Notes under the pieces: generated by a model
What the model saw: only the letters and a program-made list of their open reading frames with translations
The model's database searches: none
Told to the model about the DNA's origin: nothing
Translations under genes and position numbers: made by a program
Part shown: positions 1-9,917 of the stretch, one piece after another
Numbering within the stretch: position 1 is the stretch's first letter
Layout of the letters: every line of letters begins with the position of its first letter
From: Macrostomum hystrix
Taxonomy: Eukaryota; Platyhelminthes; Macrostomidae
Direction of reading: 5' to 3'
DNA: 64,000 nt
NCBI GenBank assembly: GCA_950097015.1
Contig: CATNEN010000029.1
Span: forward strand, 7,913,501 to 7,977,500

Positions 1-1231
1 CTTTGCTTCGGCCTCTGACAAGCGACTGTTCCATCCGTCCATTTCGGTATACGGATCTGAGCAGCTCCTTTGAAAGGCTGAGCAGCATCTGAAAGCTTCC
101 TGCAGGGCGCGTTGGCTCTGATCAAACTCAGAGGCTTCAGCACTGATGCGAGACACCTGCTGGTTCTGCAGCGGCAACAGACCTGTTCGCATCTGCGCCG
201 CTGTCTTCTTGCAGTTACTCCAGCTCTCCGGCAAAGCTTCAAGCTGTTCGTGAACCTCTGGCGGCATCTCCTGGCCGTACTCTTTCAAAAGTTCGATGGT
301 TTGCTGCAGCGGTTCAAACATCGCGTCCGTCTGAGCCTGGCGCTCCTTCTGAGCAGCCAGACGTGCCATAACAGCCACGAGATGATGATAGTCGCCAGGC
401 TGGGGCTCATTGGTTAACACTTCTTTGGTCTCCTGAATGAAGCTGTCTAGCTCGCTTAGACTGTTAATCACGTGATTGATAAGGTGCTCTTTGAACAGGA
501 GACTCCACTTCCGCACTGTGTTAAGCAGCGCCTGCTTGAAGGGCCTGGCGTCCACCCGGAGCCAGCCATTAAACACGACGTGCGGCTGCGTCTCGGCTAT
601 CTCATTGTAGACTTCCTCAAAGTGGTCGATCTGCTCTCGGAACTGGGGAAGCGTCGGTGGCGACTCATCGACATCCTTGTTCGAGCTCCTCGTGGGTCAG
701 CGTGTGACCGTAGAGCAGAAACTGGCGCAGGAATTCCTGGCGGTCGTCGGTCCACAGGCTGGCGTGCTTGCGGAACGATTCACGGTACTCCAATGCCTTG
801 GACGTTGCTGGGGCGACGTGTTGTTCGACCAATGTTGAGCGGAGGTCATTTAACAGCTGATGACCTTCCAGGTCGGCCTGGTAGTTCTGATAGTCCGGGC
901 TCTGTTCAACGAAATGACCAGCCACGCGCGGTATAAAACGGCCCTGTCGGAAGATGTCGCCCAGGAGTGTGTCGATGAGATCGTAGAAGGAGTCGGCGCT
1001 ACTACGACTGAGCGACTTCCGGAACTCAATTTGGGCGTGCTCAGTGTCCAGCTCCATCTTGATCTCGAACAGCGGCTGTTGATCCGAGCGCACTTCCGTG
1101 TGCTTGAGCAGGTAACTGAGGCTTGCAGTCACAACCTCGGTAAGCCCGTCCAGTACCATCTGGTCCAGAGTCTCCAGGTAGATTCGCCAGGTATTTGAAT
1201 CTGTTTGAAACTCGAACAGCTGCTGATTTTC
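1..1231 (-). CDS. Dynein heavy chain exon 11 (partial, frameshifted near 679)
   Basis: The acceptor at 1232-1233 was chosen because it joins HRLVQ to ENQQLFEF, giving the family's LVQEN-x-LF motif. An upstream acceptor at 1295-1296 would add about 21 unconserved residues in the same frame. The frame is open from 1231 to 680 (ending ...FLLYGHTLTHEELE) and from 678 to 1 (starting KDVDESPPTLPQF). These two frames are offset by one base at 679, and no intron fits between them. The exon continues past base 1. Confidence 0.85.
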
Positions 1232-4200
1232 CTGGATGAAGTTTTCCAAATTTCTTGTGAATTTATTGCACAAATTATTCTTGTGATGCTGATGCTGGCG
1301 AGCAAAGAAGTTTTGCTTTAGGAAAAACAAAGACTAAAACTAGGTCTATACTCACCTGAACCAGCCTGTGCACCTCTCGACCGACCTCCTCCACCTGTTT
1401 GTAGCGGAGCAGAATAACCTCCTCTCTGTCGTCGCATTTCAGGAGTGTCTCGTACTTCTCAGGCGTCCTCTCGTACACAGGTCGAGTAGCTAGGCCTCGC
1501 ACAACAGCTTGCAGCCGGTCCGTATTGGCGTGAGCCTGTACGACAATCTTGTGGGCGGCATGTACCGAGTCACGCAGCTTTTCAATGTAGGCCAGAGCGT
1601 CCGGACTCTCCCAAGTGACAGTGCTCAGGCCCTGCTCCGCCAGATTCTCGATGGACTGCATCCGGTCGCCCATTAGCTCACGCTCGTAGTGCAGCACAGA
1701 GTCGAGCAGGTAGTTGTACCAGCGCACCGTGTTGTACAGGTTGGCGTAGTAGATTCGCAGGGTCTCACGCTGAGCGAAGAGAGCCTCAGCGCCAGTTGGG
1801 ATTTCCACAGCGCCGGCCGCCGAGCTCAGGGTCAGGTTTGAGTCACTTTCAGTTGCCGGGGATGAGCTATTGCCATTCAACAGGCGAATGTACTTTACTT
1901 CGCTGAGTGCTGCCACCAGCTACGGGTGGGCAGGTGAGGTCACCAAGGTAAGTCAGCAGAATATTATATCGAGTAAGCTCTTATTGAACAAAAGTTCAAA
2001 GATTTTCCAAATTACCTTAGGATCAAAATTAACTTCAAGGTAGTTGGAATCGGCCAGCCGTAGCAGTAGGCGCTGGCCCAGGTTCACCTGGCATTCGCTG
2101 TCGATTCGCGCCTTCCATTCATCCACTACGGACTCGTCGAATCTGGTGGGTTATAAATTTTTCTGTGTCAGAAAACCTCTATAAAGTGCCCGAAAACAGT
2201 TTACACTATCATACGACTATAATATAAAACAATTTACGTGTCCAGAAAGGCCATAAGTTCATCCTTCTTCTTGAGCACTAGGATGCCCTGCTCAGTCTCC
2301 AGGCATCTGCGGATTGTTCGCGAGTTAAAAAGGAGAAATGAAAAGTAATTAATTTTTTACGGCTCGTAATTAAGAAAAATCTTATTAAGGTTTCAAACGT
2401 CAAATAAAAATAAGAAAAGAAACGTTTAGACGTGTTCTGTGCTTCCATGTGCAAACAGTAATTTGTGAATTCGACAACATTGAACCCATTCGCTTGTTCT
2501 AATTTGAAATTTTATTTGAATACTTGAAAACTAAATCTGGACCTTGTGCTGTGCCGAATTGAAACTTTGTGAGTTAAATAAACTGCAGTGATGCAAGGAG
2601 AAGCCAAGGTATGAAAGCAACATTTTTTTAAAACACATTGCCATTTAGGTGAAAGGTGACCTAAGTGCCGCTTAATGACCTGTCGGTCAGATTCCGAAGC
2701 TCTAAACACAGACTACAAGCTCCTTATATCACGCAGGGACAGACCCACAAAGGGCCTTCAGTAACGAATAGCTTTTGCGGATATCTAAGCATACTATAAA
2801 TATCGGGTACAGGTTGGTATCTAAATACGGAGTCTGGACTGGCCAGGTGTAAAGCAATTCCTTCAGAAATTGAACGGCCTGTACGAGCAATGCTCCATGC
2901 AAGGTTGCTATGGTGTGAACTTATAGTAAAACTCGAGCCAAAATGCACACAAGGTCGAACGCTTTAGGTCAGTCGGGTTTGACACTGATAAGAAAACTGA
3001 GACGTTTTTATGCGGCGAAAATTGCCAGTGCAAAAAAGTAAAAATGCATACGAAAGAGCAGAAACATTGGTGACTCTCTATCTCTGTTTGCTTTACCCCA
3101 ACGTCTCGAGCGAGTTGACGAACGGGCAGAGAAGCTGAAAAAGCGTTCGAGAGCAAAAATTGCGTGGAAGAGAGAGAAGTAAAAAAACTTAAGCAGATAG
3201 AAAGAAAAAATTCTGAGCAGCTCTGTCAGTCAGGTTAATCAGCAGCTGAGAAGCGGCCCTAGCTGCAGCAGCTATGATTTAACAGCCAGCTTGGAGTGAC
3301 TTTGAATGGCCGTGTTGTGCGCTTAGGTAGCGACTTGACTTTCTAAGCAAGTCTAGGCGCAGTTTACGAGTAGAAGATGGTCTGTTTGTGGGTGAGCACG
3401 TGTTGTCGAAAGCGAATACTGCATGCTTTTACACAAGTGTGCCGAGTTAAAGAAATCAAAGAACGGTGCAAGTTGACGGCGCCCCAGTAGATCAAACAGT
3501 GTATGAAGTAGCATGACCTAAAAAAGGCTTCGTCAATTTCCTCAAAAACATTGTCCTGACATGTTATCAAATAAGATAACAGGTCTTACTAATAACTAAT
3601 GAAACGAATTTACAATAGCGATTTACGAGTTCAAGCCGTTAATATAAGATTTATACGAGTAGCTTATTCATTTCGTATCGCCATGACAACACGAAAAAAA
3701 CCTATAACCTGTTGAACATCATTTTTTTCTGTGGCTCACCGCTTGTTAAGAAACCGCAGCTCCTCGATGGGTCGTTTTATTCGTCGTCGCAGCTCAGCGG
3801 ACCACTTGAGTGCACCTGCCACCTGGGGCAGGTTCCGGTGCACACTGTACCGACCATGAGCTGACCTATGGGCCAGCTGTCGATCGTAAATGGTTTTGCA
3901 GACCTCCAGCTCGTTGTCAATCTTGGTCAGGATGTCGGCGTACGAGTCTGCTAAGGCCTCCTTGATGAAAGGCTGTGTCTTCAGTGTGGAGTACACGGCT
4001 GCAAGCTGGAAGAGGCGAAGTACCAGTATTTGGATCCGATGTTTTTGAGCAAACCTACAAGTAGACTGATATTTCAATTAGTCGATAAGCGATCGATTTG
4101 GATCTCTTCCTCACCTTGAAGATGGACTCCAGCCCAGAGCAGTCGTGGAAAGCAAGTGAATAGATTGTTGCCAGGCGTCGATACAGTTCCCTCACGTTGC

Positions 4201-7200
4201 CCATCAGGAACTCGTAGTCGGCTAGGAAGCCCTGCAAGTGGGAAGTTTTTCGCAAAGAATTAAGCCTAATGAATCATAACGGTGCATCACAGAGGGTCTG
4301 CTTACCCCCTAACTGTGGGGGTTCAATAGGCTAGTTCAGTGTACTAAAAGTATACTTTTTGTTGGGAATCTGGTTCAACGCACCTATTTTGACAGTTTGC
4401 GAGCAAAAAATATCTAACTTTTATTCAAAAGATACTTTTTCCAATTTTCCAATTATTTTTTTGATTTACTTCATCGGCAGGGTCCATGCAGTTGTACTTC
4501 GGATCGCTGAGGCGTTGGTAGCTTTGCTGGAAGTCATTGGCTACGGTGCGCAGTCGGTCGCTAAGCAAGTTGCCCTTCCAGCCGCCGAACTCGACCTTCT
4601 CTAGCTTGGCAAACTCCAGCCAGGTGGCCAGCACCAGGCGGATCTGCTCCAAGCGCGCTCGGAACGCGTCGAATCTGGAGAACGCCATCGAGTGGCTGAA
4701 GCGCCACATCAGAACTGGCTGACTGCCGGACTTCTCAAAGTACTGAGGCAATTGCTCGCGGTGCAGCAGGTACAGCTGCCAGAAGGTCTCCAGGATGCGC
4801 AGGCAGCTGTTCACTTTCGGTAGGACCTCTTCGGCCTCGCCCTTAAACACTTCGTCGGATGGCAGGTATTGCTGCGCCTGTCGGAGACGAAAATGTCTTT
4901 TGTCTTGTATATGAGCGTATTTACATTTCCTGACCATTCAAGACAAAAAATTATAAGACCAAGCGATAGTAGCACATCAGGGGACAATCTATACATACCT
5001 GCTGTATGACAAGGTTGCACAGCTCCCTGATGAGCAGAATGATCCTAGCCGGTAGCCGATAGTACTGGCTGTGCGCCCAGATCAGGCAGATCAGGTGCCA
5101 GATTGGGGCCAGAAGCTTTTCAGACTCGTCGAAGTCGACATTTTCAAATTCTTCCACGTTCTGACCAAGAGGCTGCAGGTGAATGGAAATGTCTTGCGCC
5201 TCTCGGAACGCTGGAGAAAAAATTGGAGTTTACAGGCAATTGTACGCTCATATTTAAGTGCTTTTAAGAACATTTTTTGCATAAAATTGGTAAAAAATCC
5301 TTTGCTACCAAATCGTATAAAATTTAATCTTATGACGTCGTCTACAATCCAAACAGTTCTTTTCAGCAACTGCTCTCGACCATACCTTTAACGACGTCCA
5401 CGAAGACTTTCTTGAAGGCGCGCGAATAGGCACTGTTGGCACTCTCGAGCAGCTGGCCCATCCTCCGGGCCTTCTCCTGCATCATCTGATCGTAGACATA
5501 CTCCACGCTGCTGAACATCTGGCGCCAGAAGGCCACCTCTGTGCGCGGCGTCGAGTGCTCGCCACGAAGCAGTGGCTGTGCTGAGTCCTGGCTCAGGAGC
5601 GTCTCGACCTGGTGAGACCACTCGATTACCACTGTCTCAACGGCGTACACCAGCTGCCTGCCGTAGTTCGTCTCGGCAATGCTGAGGAACCAGAGGATAA
5701 CGACTGGTGATTAAATTATATTTTTATTTACCAACTGTCGAATAAAGAGGCCTTAATAGGTAGGGGCTAAGCAAACTGGCTAACAGGACATAACCTTGTG
5801 TCCATGTACGAATCCTTGGTAACTTGTGTTAGCGGAAACTTAGGATACACAGGAATTCTAAGCCCACCCAATCGGCCTCCTTACTCCTTCCAGTCCATTG
5901 TCCAGAAATCCGGCTTGACCTGCTCGCCGAGTCCTGGCGGCCGCTGGGGGAAAGGTAGCAGAGTCCGGCCGTGCGTCTTTGCTTCCAAGATGCTGGCATC
6001 GCGGCTGATGCGGCCCAGCTGCTGGCTGATGTCCTCCCGGATGAGCTGGGACCAATCCAGCCGGTTGCGATCGTTCTCTAGCACCGGCACCGAAATCTGG
6101 CGATATAAGACGATGAGAAGAAGATGAACTGTGTTACACAGAGTTCTCAAACAAAAAACCGGTAAGATTGCTGAAAACGTGAATCTGAACCGGGCAAGTC
6201 AGTTGCCCTAGCCTATATTTTATTCAAAATAGAAAGTAAATTTTTGTGTTTATTCTTTTAAGTAGTGTTTTATCATTAGTATAAGCATGAATATCAACAG
6301 GCGTGCAATATACACAGTTTGTAGACTAAAAAAGTTAGTAAAACATAATTAAACTGACACGCATTTTCATAAACCAAATTTCAGTACTTTAAAAGGTTCT
6401 TCGTGACAGAAATTTCATTCTATTTTGAAAAAAGTAGTAATAGTTGTAAGTAAATATATATATTTAAATGTACTCGATTCATAATTTAAGTTCATAGTGA
6501 AAAGAATTATTGAAACTATTGAAACTAAACTAAACTAAACTATTGAAATTATCTTTATAATTTTGGTCTAAATATTTACTGGTATGCAAATTTTCCTCAT
6601 TTAAAAAAATAGGATCAGTATTATCAATGTCTTGCCAATCACTGTCATGTAGGTTAATATCATAGAACTGTAAATAATATTTTTGTTAATCAGTTCTTTA
6701 TTTTAGATACAAATAACAAATATACAGAAAAAAATAAATGCAACTTCAGAAACGTCTAACTAAATGAATATTTAAAAAATCGTAGACAAAAAAACAGTAA
6801 CATAAACAATTGTCTGCTTTGATTTTTTTAATTAATCAACAGCTTATATAATAACTTTGTAACTGATTGCTTAATTCTAATGCCTCAATACAAAAAAACA
6901 TAATAGAAAATGTTTTTTTTGGACGCGTATTTCTCATACACACATTTACATACCTCCTTCAGTGTGGCTAAGCAAAAGCTAAGAACATTTTGTGGAAGCT
7001 CCGCGAAGTAAATCTGTCTTTGAATGTCTTTGTTTGCTGCATCAGGTAACAAAGGATTGCTTGGATTGCAGTTTCGGAAGTAAGCTATCTTTGCAAGTCC
7101 TCTCGTATTGCCAATAATATTTGTTGATAAACTGAGCAGTCCACCTGTGGACAGGGCAAAAAATAAATTCGGTACAGTTGTCCCGACTGCAAAAAACTCC

Positions 7201-7346
7201 AGAACTATCTTTGAAGTCTTCTCATCGGAGGCAATAAACTTTTCCCACTTATCTGGCTTTATTCGAAAAGACTTTTGCACAATTTGGGCTATAAAAGCCA
7301 ATCTCCTGTCAAAAACTTTTACTTCTTCGTTATCTTCTTCCGCCAT
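1..7346 (-). CDS. Axonemal outer-arm dynein heavy chain, beta type (DNAH9/11/17 class), N-terminal 11 exons; partial
   Basis: Motor heavy chain of ciliary outer dynein arms. The window holds about 1,300 residues of the N-terminal tail of a protein that is usually about 4,500 aa; the linker and AAA motor lie beyond base 1. Exons read from splice sites and phases: 6954-7346, 5885-6096, 5386-5681, 4999-5210, 4470-4877, 4115-4231, 3740-4005, 2238-2306, 2016-2142, 1356-1919 and 1-1231. All junctions are GT-AG and keep frame. Family-typical stretches are EWSHQVETLL, CLIWAHSQYYRLPARI, FGGWKGNLLSDRL, VAGALKWSAELRRRI, VRWYNYLLDSVL, NGWLRVDARPFKQALLN and TDAMFEPLQQTIELLK. They match the DHC_N1 tail of beta heavy chains. 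The ATG at 7346 is preceded directly by an in-frame TAA. One oddity is a frameshift near 679 in the last exon. Assignment to the beta class rests on remembered family wording; the exact orthologue is not fixed. Confidence 0.93.
2307..3739 (-). other. Dynein intron 7 (1,433 bp)
   Basis: Lies between the phase-2 donor at 3738-3739 and the acceptor at 2307-2308. Short open frames inside it show no dynein similarity. The next exon is only 69 bp (2238-2306). I see no repeat element. Confidence 0.75.
6097..6953 (-). other. Dynein intron 1 (AT-rich, 857 bp)
   Basis: Bounded by GTATGT and ATCGCCAG on the minus strand. It is very AT-rich. I see no internal exon or mobile element. Confidence 0.75.
6954..7346 (-). 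CDS. Dynein heavy chain exon 1 (start codon)
   Basis: 131 codons, phase 0, with donor GTATGT after AAG GAG. It begins MAEEDNEEVKVFDRRLAFI and contains FRIKPDKWEKF, the weakly conserved opening of beta-type axonemal heavy chains. The start lies in AAATGGCG with a TAA codon immediately upstream in frame, which fixes it. Exon 2 resumes with ISVPVLENDRNRLDW. Confidence 0.85.
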
Positions 7347-8113
7347 TTAAATAAATGAAGTTATACCTTCATGATTTATGTTATTGACTTTAAATCACAA
7401 ACACTAAACGTCTACCAAAAAACATTCCGAACCACACAATTTTGAAAACTCGCGCAATGTAGTATTCACATCTCTTATGGCAACGGTTTCCACGCTTTTA
7501 CGAAAAATCAACACCGGAATTCAATGTATCATTATGCTGTTTACTGTACGTGAAACTTGAAATAAAACAGTAAGTGACTAAGCCGCAAGTAAATATTGCT
7601 TATCAATAGAAAAACAGTCTTCTCTGTATATTTTTGGCCTTCCTCAGAGCATTACCTTTTATCCTCGCCGCCAAAAGCTATTAATGATTTAACAAAGATT
7701 TCCGAACTAAATTTCTCCTATTTCTCACCTCGTTTCTCATGCTTTGTTATATTATGATAGATGAAGTCGGTCATCCTATCGGCTAACTGGCTAGAACTCA
7801 CTATTATTTTTCTGCTATTGTGCACTGAAGCAATGATCATATCTGGTAAGCACATTATCAGCCTACAATAAAGCGACAAGCCGCAAACTCTTGTGCGTTT
7901 ATACCAGGGCGAGGTCCAATAAAAAAGGAATATCGAGATCTCCAAGAGACATAATTCCTGATTTCATATATTTCTATAGATTATGTTCATAGATAATCAT
8001 ATAAAACCAACAGTCTTGGCAATCGTTGAAAAGTCCCTGTCTAATTTAAGTAAAGCGTTAAACAAATATAATTTTAGCTCCCTTAACTCGAAATAAACTC
8101 GTTCAACCATCTG
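7347..8113. other. Spacer upstream of the dynein start; presumed promoter region
   Basis: About 770 bp between the dynein ATG and the first SINE. It is AT-rich with no supported coding exon. The minus-strand promoter and 5' UTR of the dynein gene should lie here, but I cannot point to a defined core element. Confidence 0.5.
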
Positions 8114-8120
8114 CAGTGTA

Positions 8121-8455
8121 ATAAAAGAAAAAATACAAATAGTTGCTTTACATCTGCCCTGTTTGACCAGATGCAGATCCAGCCAAAGAGAACAGCCGCA
8201 TATGCAGCTATAAATTGCTGCATAATGAATGCTGCGTATAGCTGTGCAGTCCATGGACGACTGGAGGAATGCCACACTCAACCCTAATTACCCCAGCTGA
8301 TGCTGGTACCCATTTAACAGCTGGTTAATTAATTGAAGCAACAAAGAGTTAAGTGTCTTGCTAAAAGACACAAATTGTTGCAGTGGAGTGGGGATCGAAC
8401 CTCCGATCTTCAAGTCGTAGATCCGTAACTCTAACCAGGCTAGAACCCCAAGTTA
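8121..8455 (-). mobile_element. tRNA-derived SINE, family B, with candidate 7-bp target duplication
   Basis: On the minus strand the element opens with a tRNA-like head: TAGCCTGGTTAGAG resembles a pol III A box and GGTTCGATCCCC a B box. A central part follows (about 8300-8390) of the kind shared by many invertebrate SINEs, around GTGTCTTTTAGCAAGACAC. The tail is T-rich with an ATTA end. CAGTGTA flanks it at 8114-8120 and 8456-8462 and may be the target-site duplication, although 7 bp is short. It is not a functional tRNA, because the anticodon arm is distorted and a long non-tRNA body follows. Confidence 0.65.
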
Positions 8456-8540
8456 CAGTGTAGGATGTAGGACTGTTTTGCATGTACATTTAGACGCACA
8501 TTTATCTAATTTTAGGGTCGATTCTTTTTTCCTTTGTGTT

Positions 8541-8956
8541 AATAATAATTGACACTAGACTCAAGGGCCAGTGCAGGTGTTGTGTGTCAGGCACACTAGC
8601 AGGTGGGGACTGCACACCTAATGTACTCCCCGGCTCTCTCGGACACCGGTTGACAGCCGCGTGTCAGCAATTGAATTTATTTTTTCCAAACATATTGGCA
8701 GCATCCAAACCCCACAGAATTGCCGCACAGAACTGCTTTATTCCACTCCAGTCGGAATTATTATTACCCGACGAAATGTCGGTACTCATTTGCAGCTGAG
8801 TAGACTGTGTGCACATCAGGGCAAAGCAGCTTGCCAAATGCTGCACGAATAGTTCTAGACTAGGTCGGGAGTCGAACCCAGGACCATCTGATCCAGAGTC
8901 CGACACCTTACTGACTGAGCTATACGCCCTACACTGAGCTATCCGCCCTACCCCTA
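8541..8956 (-). mobile_element. tRNA-derived SINE, family C, with 11-bp target-site duplication
   Basis: On the minus strand the head carries TATAGCTCAGTCAGTAAGG (A box) and GGGTTCGACTCCC (B box), about 45 bp apart, as in tRNA genes. A body of about 330 bp follows, ending in an ATT-rich tail near 8541-8552. The 11-bp repeat TCCTTTGTGTT lies exactly at both ends (8530-8540 and 8957-8967), marking the insertion. The first bases of the head are partly duplicated at 8930-8950. Confidence 0.8.
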
Positions 8957-9136
8957 TCCTTTGTGTTGCGCGACGTCACGCGCGTAATAATTCCTCATGT
9001 GGCAATTTTATGAGCAAATTTAGCTGGATATAGGCAGCGTCAGTCGAAACAATGAAATTAAAACGAAATTATTAACAGTTGGCTTTTCAGGAAAAACTCT
9101 TTAACCCGTCGTTAAAGCGTTAAAGCGCGATGGTTA

Positions 9137-9200
9137 GAGCCGTCGCGAGGCGCCGGGTAGTCTTGCTCGGAGTTGTAGGTGCAAAAACTGGCACACCCGT
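9137..9200 (-). pseudogene. Relic of exon 2 of the two-domain secreted gene
   Basis: 64 bp match 10526-10590 inside exon 2 with two substitutions and one missing base. The copy sits about 145 bp past the stop of the same gene, on the same strand. The deletion breaks the frame. It is far closer to exon 2 than exon 3 is, so it is a recent local copy rather than an old third domain. Similarity ends abruptly on both sides. Confidence 0.8.
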
Positions 9201-9255
9201 TAGAAACGCAATAAGAAAAAAATTGAGAAATGTAATTATTATTATTGTCGCGCAA

Positions 9256-9261
9256 TTTATT
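9256..9261 (-). promoter_or_regulatory. Candidate polyadenylation signal of the secreted gene
   Basis: AATAAA on the minus strand, 85 bp beyond the stop codon at 9346. Position and sequence fit a polyadenylation signal; there is no transcript evidence. Confidence 0.4.
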
Positions 9262-9345
9262 ATGAGCGTGGTATTTTTGTTACTTAAAATAATTCCCGTC
9301 AACCGAAAAAATCAGTTAATAGTTTCAGATTGGTAATGCAGTGAA

Positions 9346-9917
9346 CTACATCAAATAGACAAGGAAGCGGTTGGCATTATACTTGGCTCCCCCGCCTTCC
9401 AGAAGTTGACCTCGGTTGGTTGTGTACACAAACGTTGGGCCGCGTCCGCTCCAGTGGCTGTTGCCCCAACGACACGGATCTCGACCGTCAGATACCACCC
9501 AGAAGGCTCTATCACCTGGACAACCGGCGTACACAAAGCTGATGAAGAAGCTTCGCTTTATTTCGGCATGGCCACGGATCGAGAAGAAATTGAATGCCGT
9601 TCCAACCGGGTATGGATAGCTTGAGACCACTCTTTCCTTGCTGAACCAGTTCTCCTTGTTCAGCTCAGCTCGCCGGACGGAGATATCGAACACAACCTGG
9701 GACACCATCCGACTGCCGTCCCGCATCTCCGCCACGATATGGTGCTTGCCAGTCCTGATGTACGCAGTTCTCAGACTATCGATCAACTCTGAGCGGAACA
9801 TGGTCGGCATCAGGCCGTTAGTCGGAACGCTGCTTTTGATGGCGCTATTCAAAAAAGTACCGGCAGCTTCATGATTCGAGTTGGCTTTGACAGTGAACAG
9901 CAGAATCTTGTTTTTCT
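9346..9917 (-). CDS. Secreted gene exon 3: domain copy 2 and stop
   Basis: Acceptor TTTTTTTAG, entering in phase 1. It encodes about 190 residues beginning KNKILLFTVKANS and ending NRFLVYLM then TAG. GCPGDRAFWVVSDGRDPCRW aligns with the same region of exon 2. Confidence 0.85.

Noticed and set aside
665-715. A 30-bp intron (GTCGATGAG...CCCAG) to explain the dynein frameshift
   Set aside because: Far too short, and the splice would enter the wrong frame.
112-1198. Plus-strand frames over the dynein exons
   Set aside because: Shadows of the minus-strand dynein coding sequence.
1232-1294. Upstream acceptor for dynein exon 11 at 1295-1296
   Set aside because: In frame, but adds 21 residues (HQHHKNN...) that interrupt the conserved HRLVQ-ENQQLF junction; the acceptor at 1232-1233 restores it.
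8868-8935. A functional tRNA gene (minus strand, with A and B boxes)
   Set aside because: It continues into a body of about 330 bp with a repeat tail and target duplications, so it is a SINE head.
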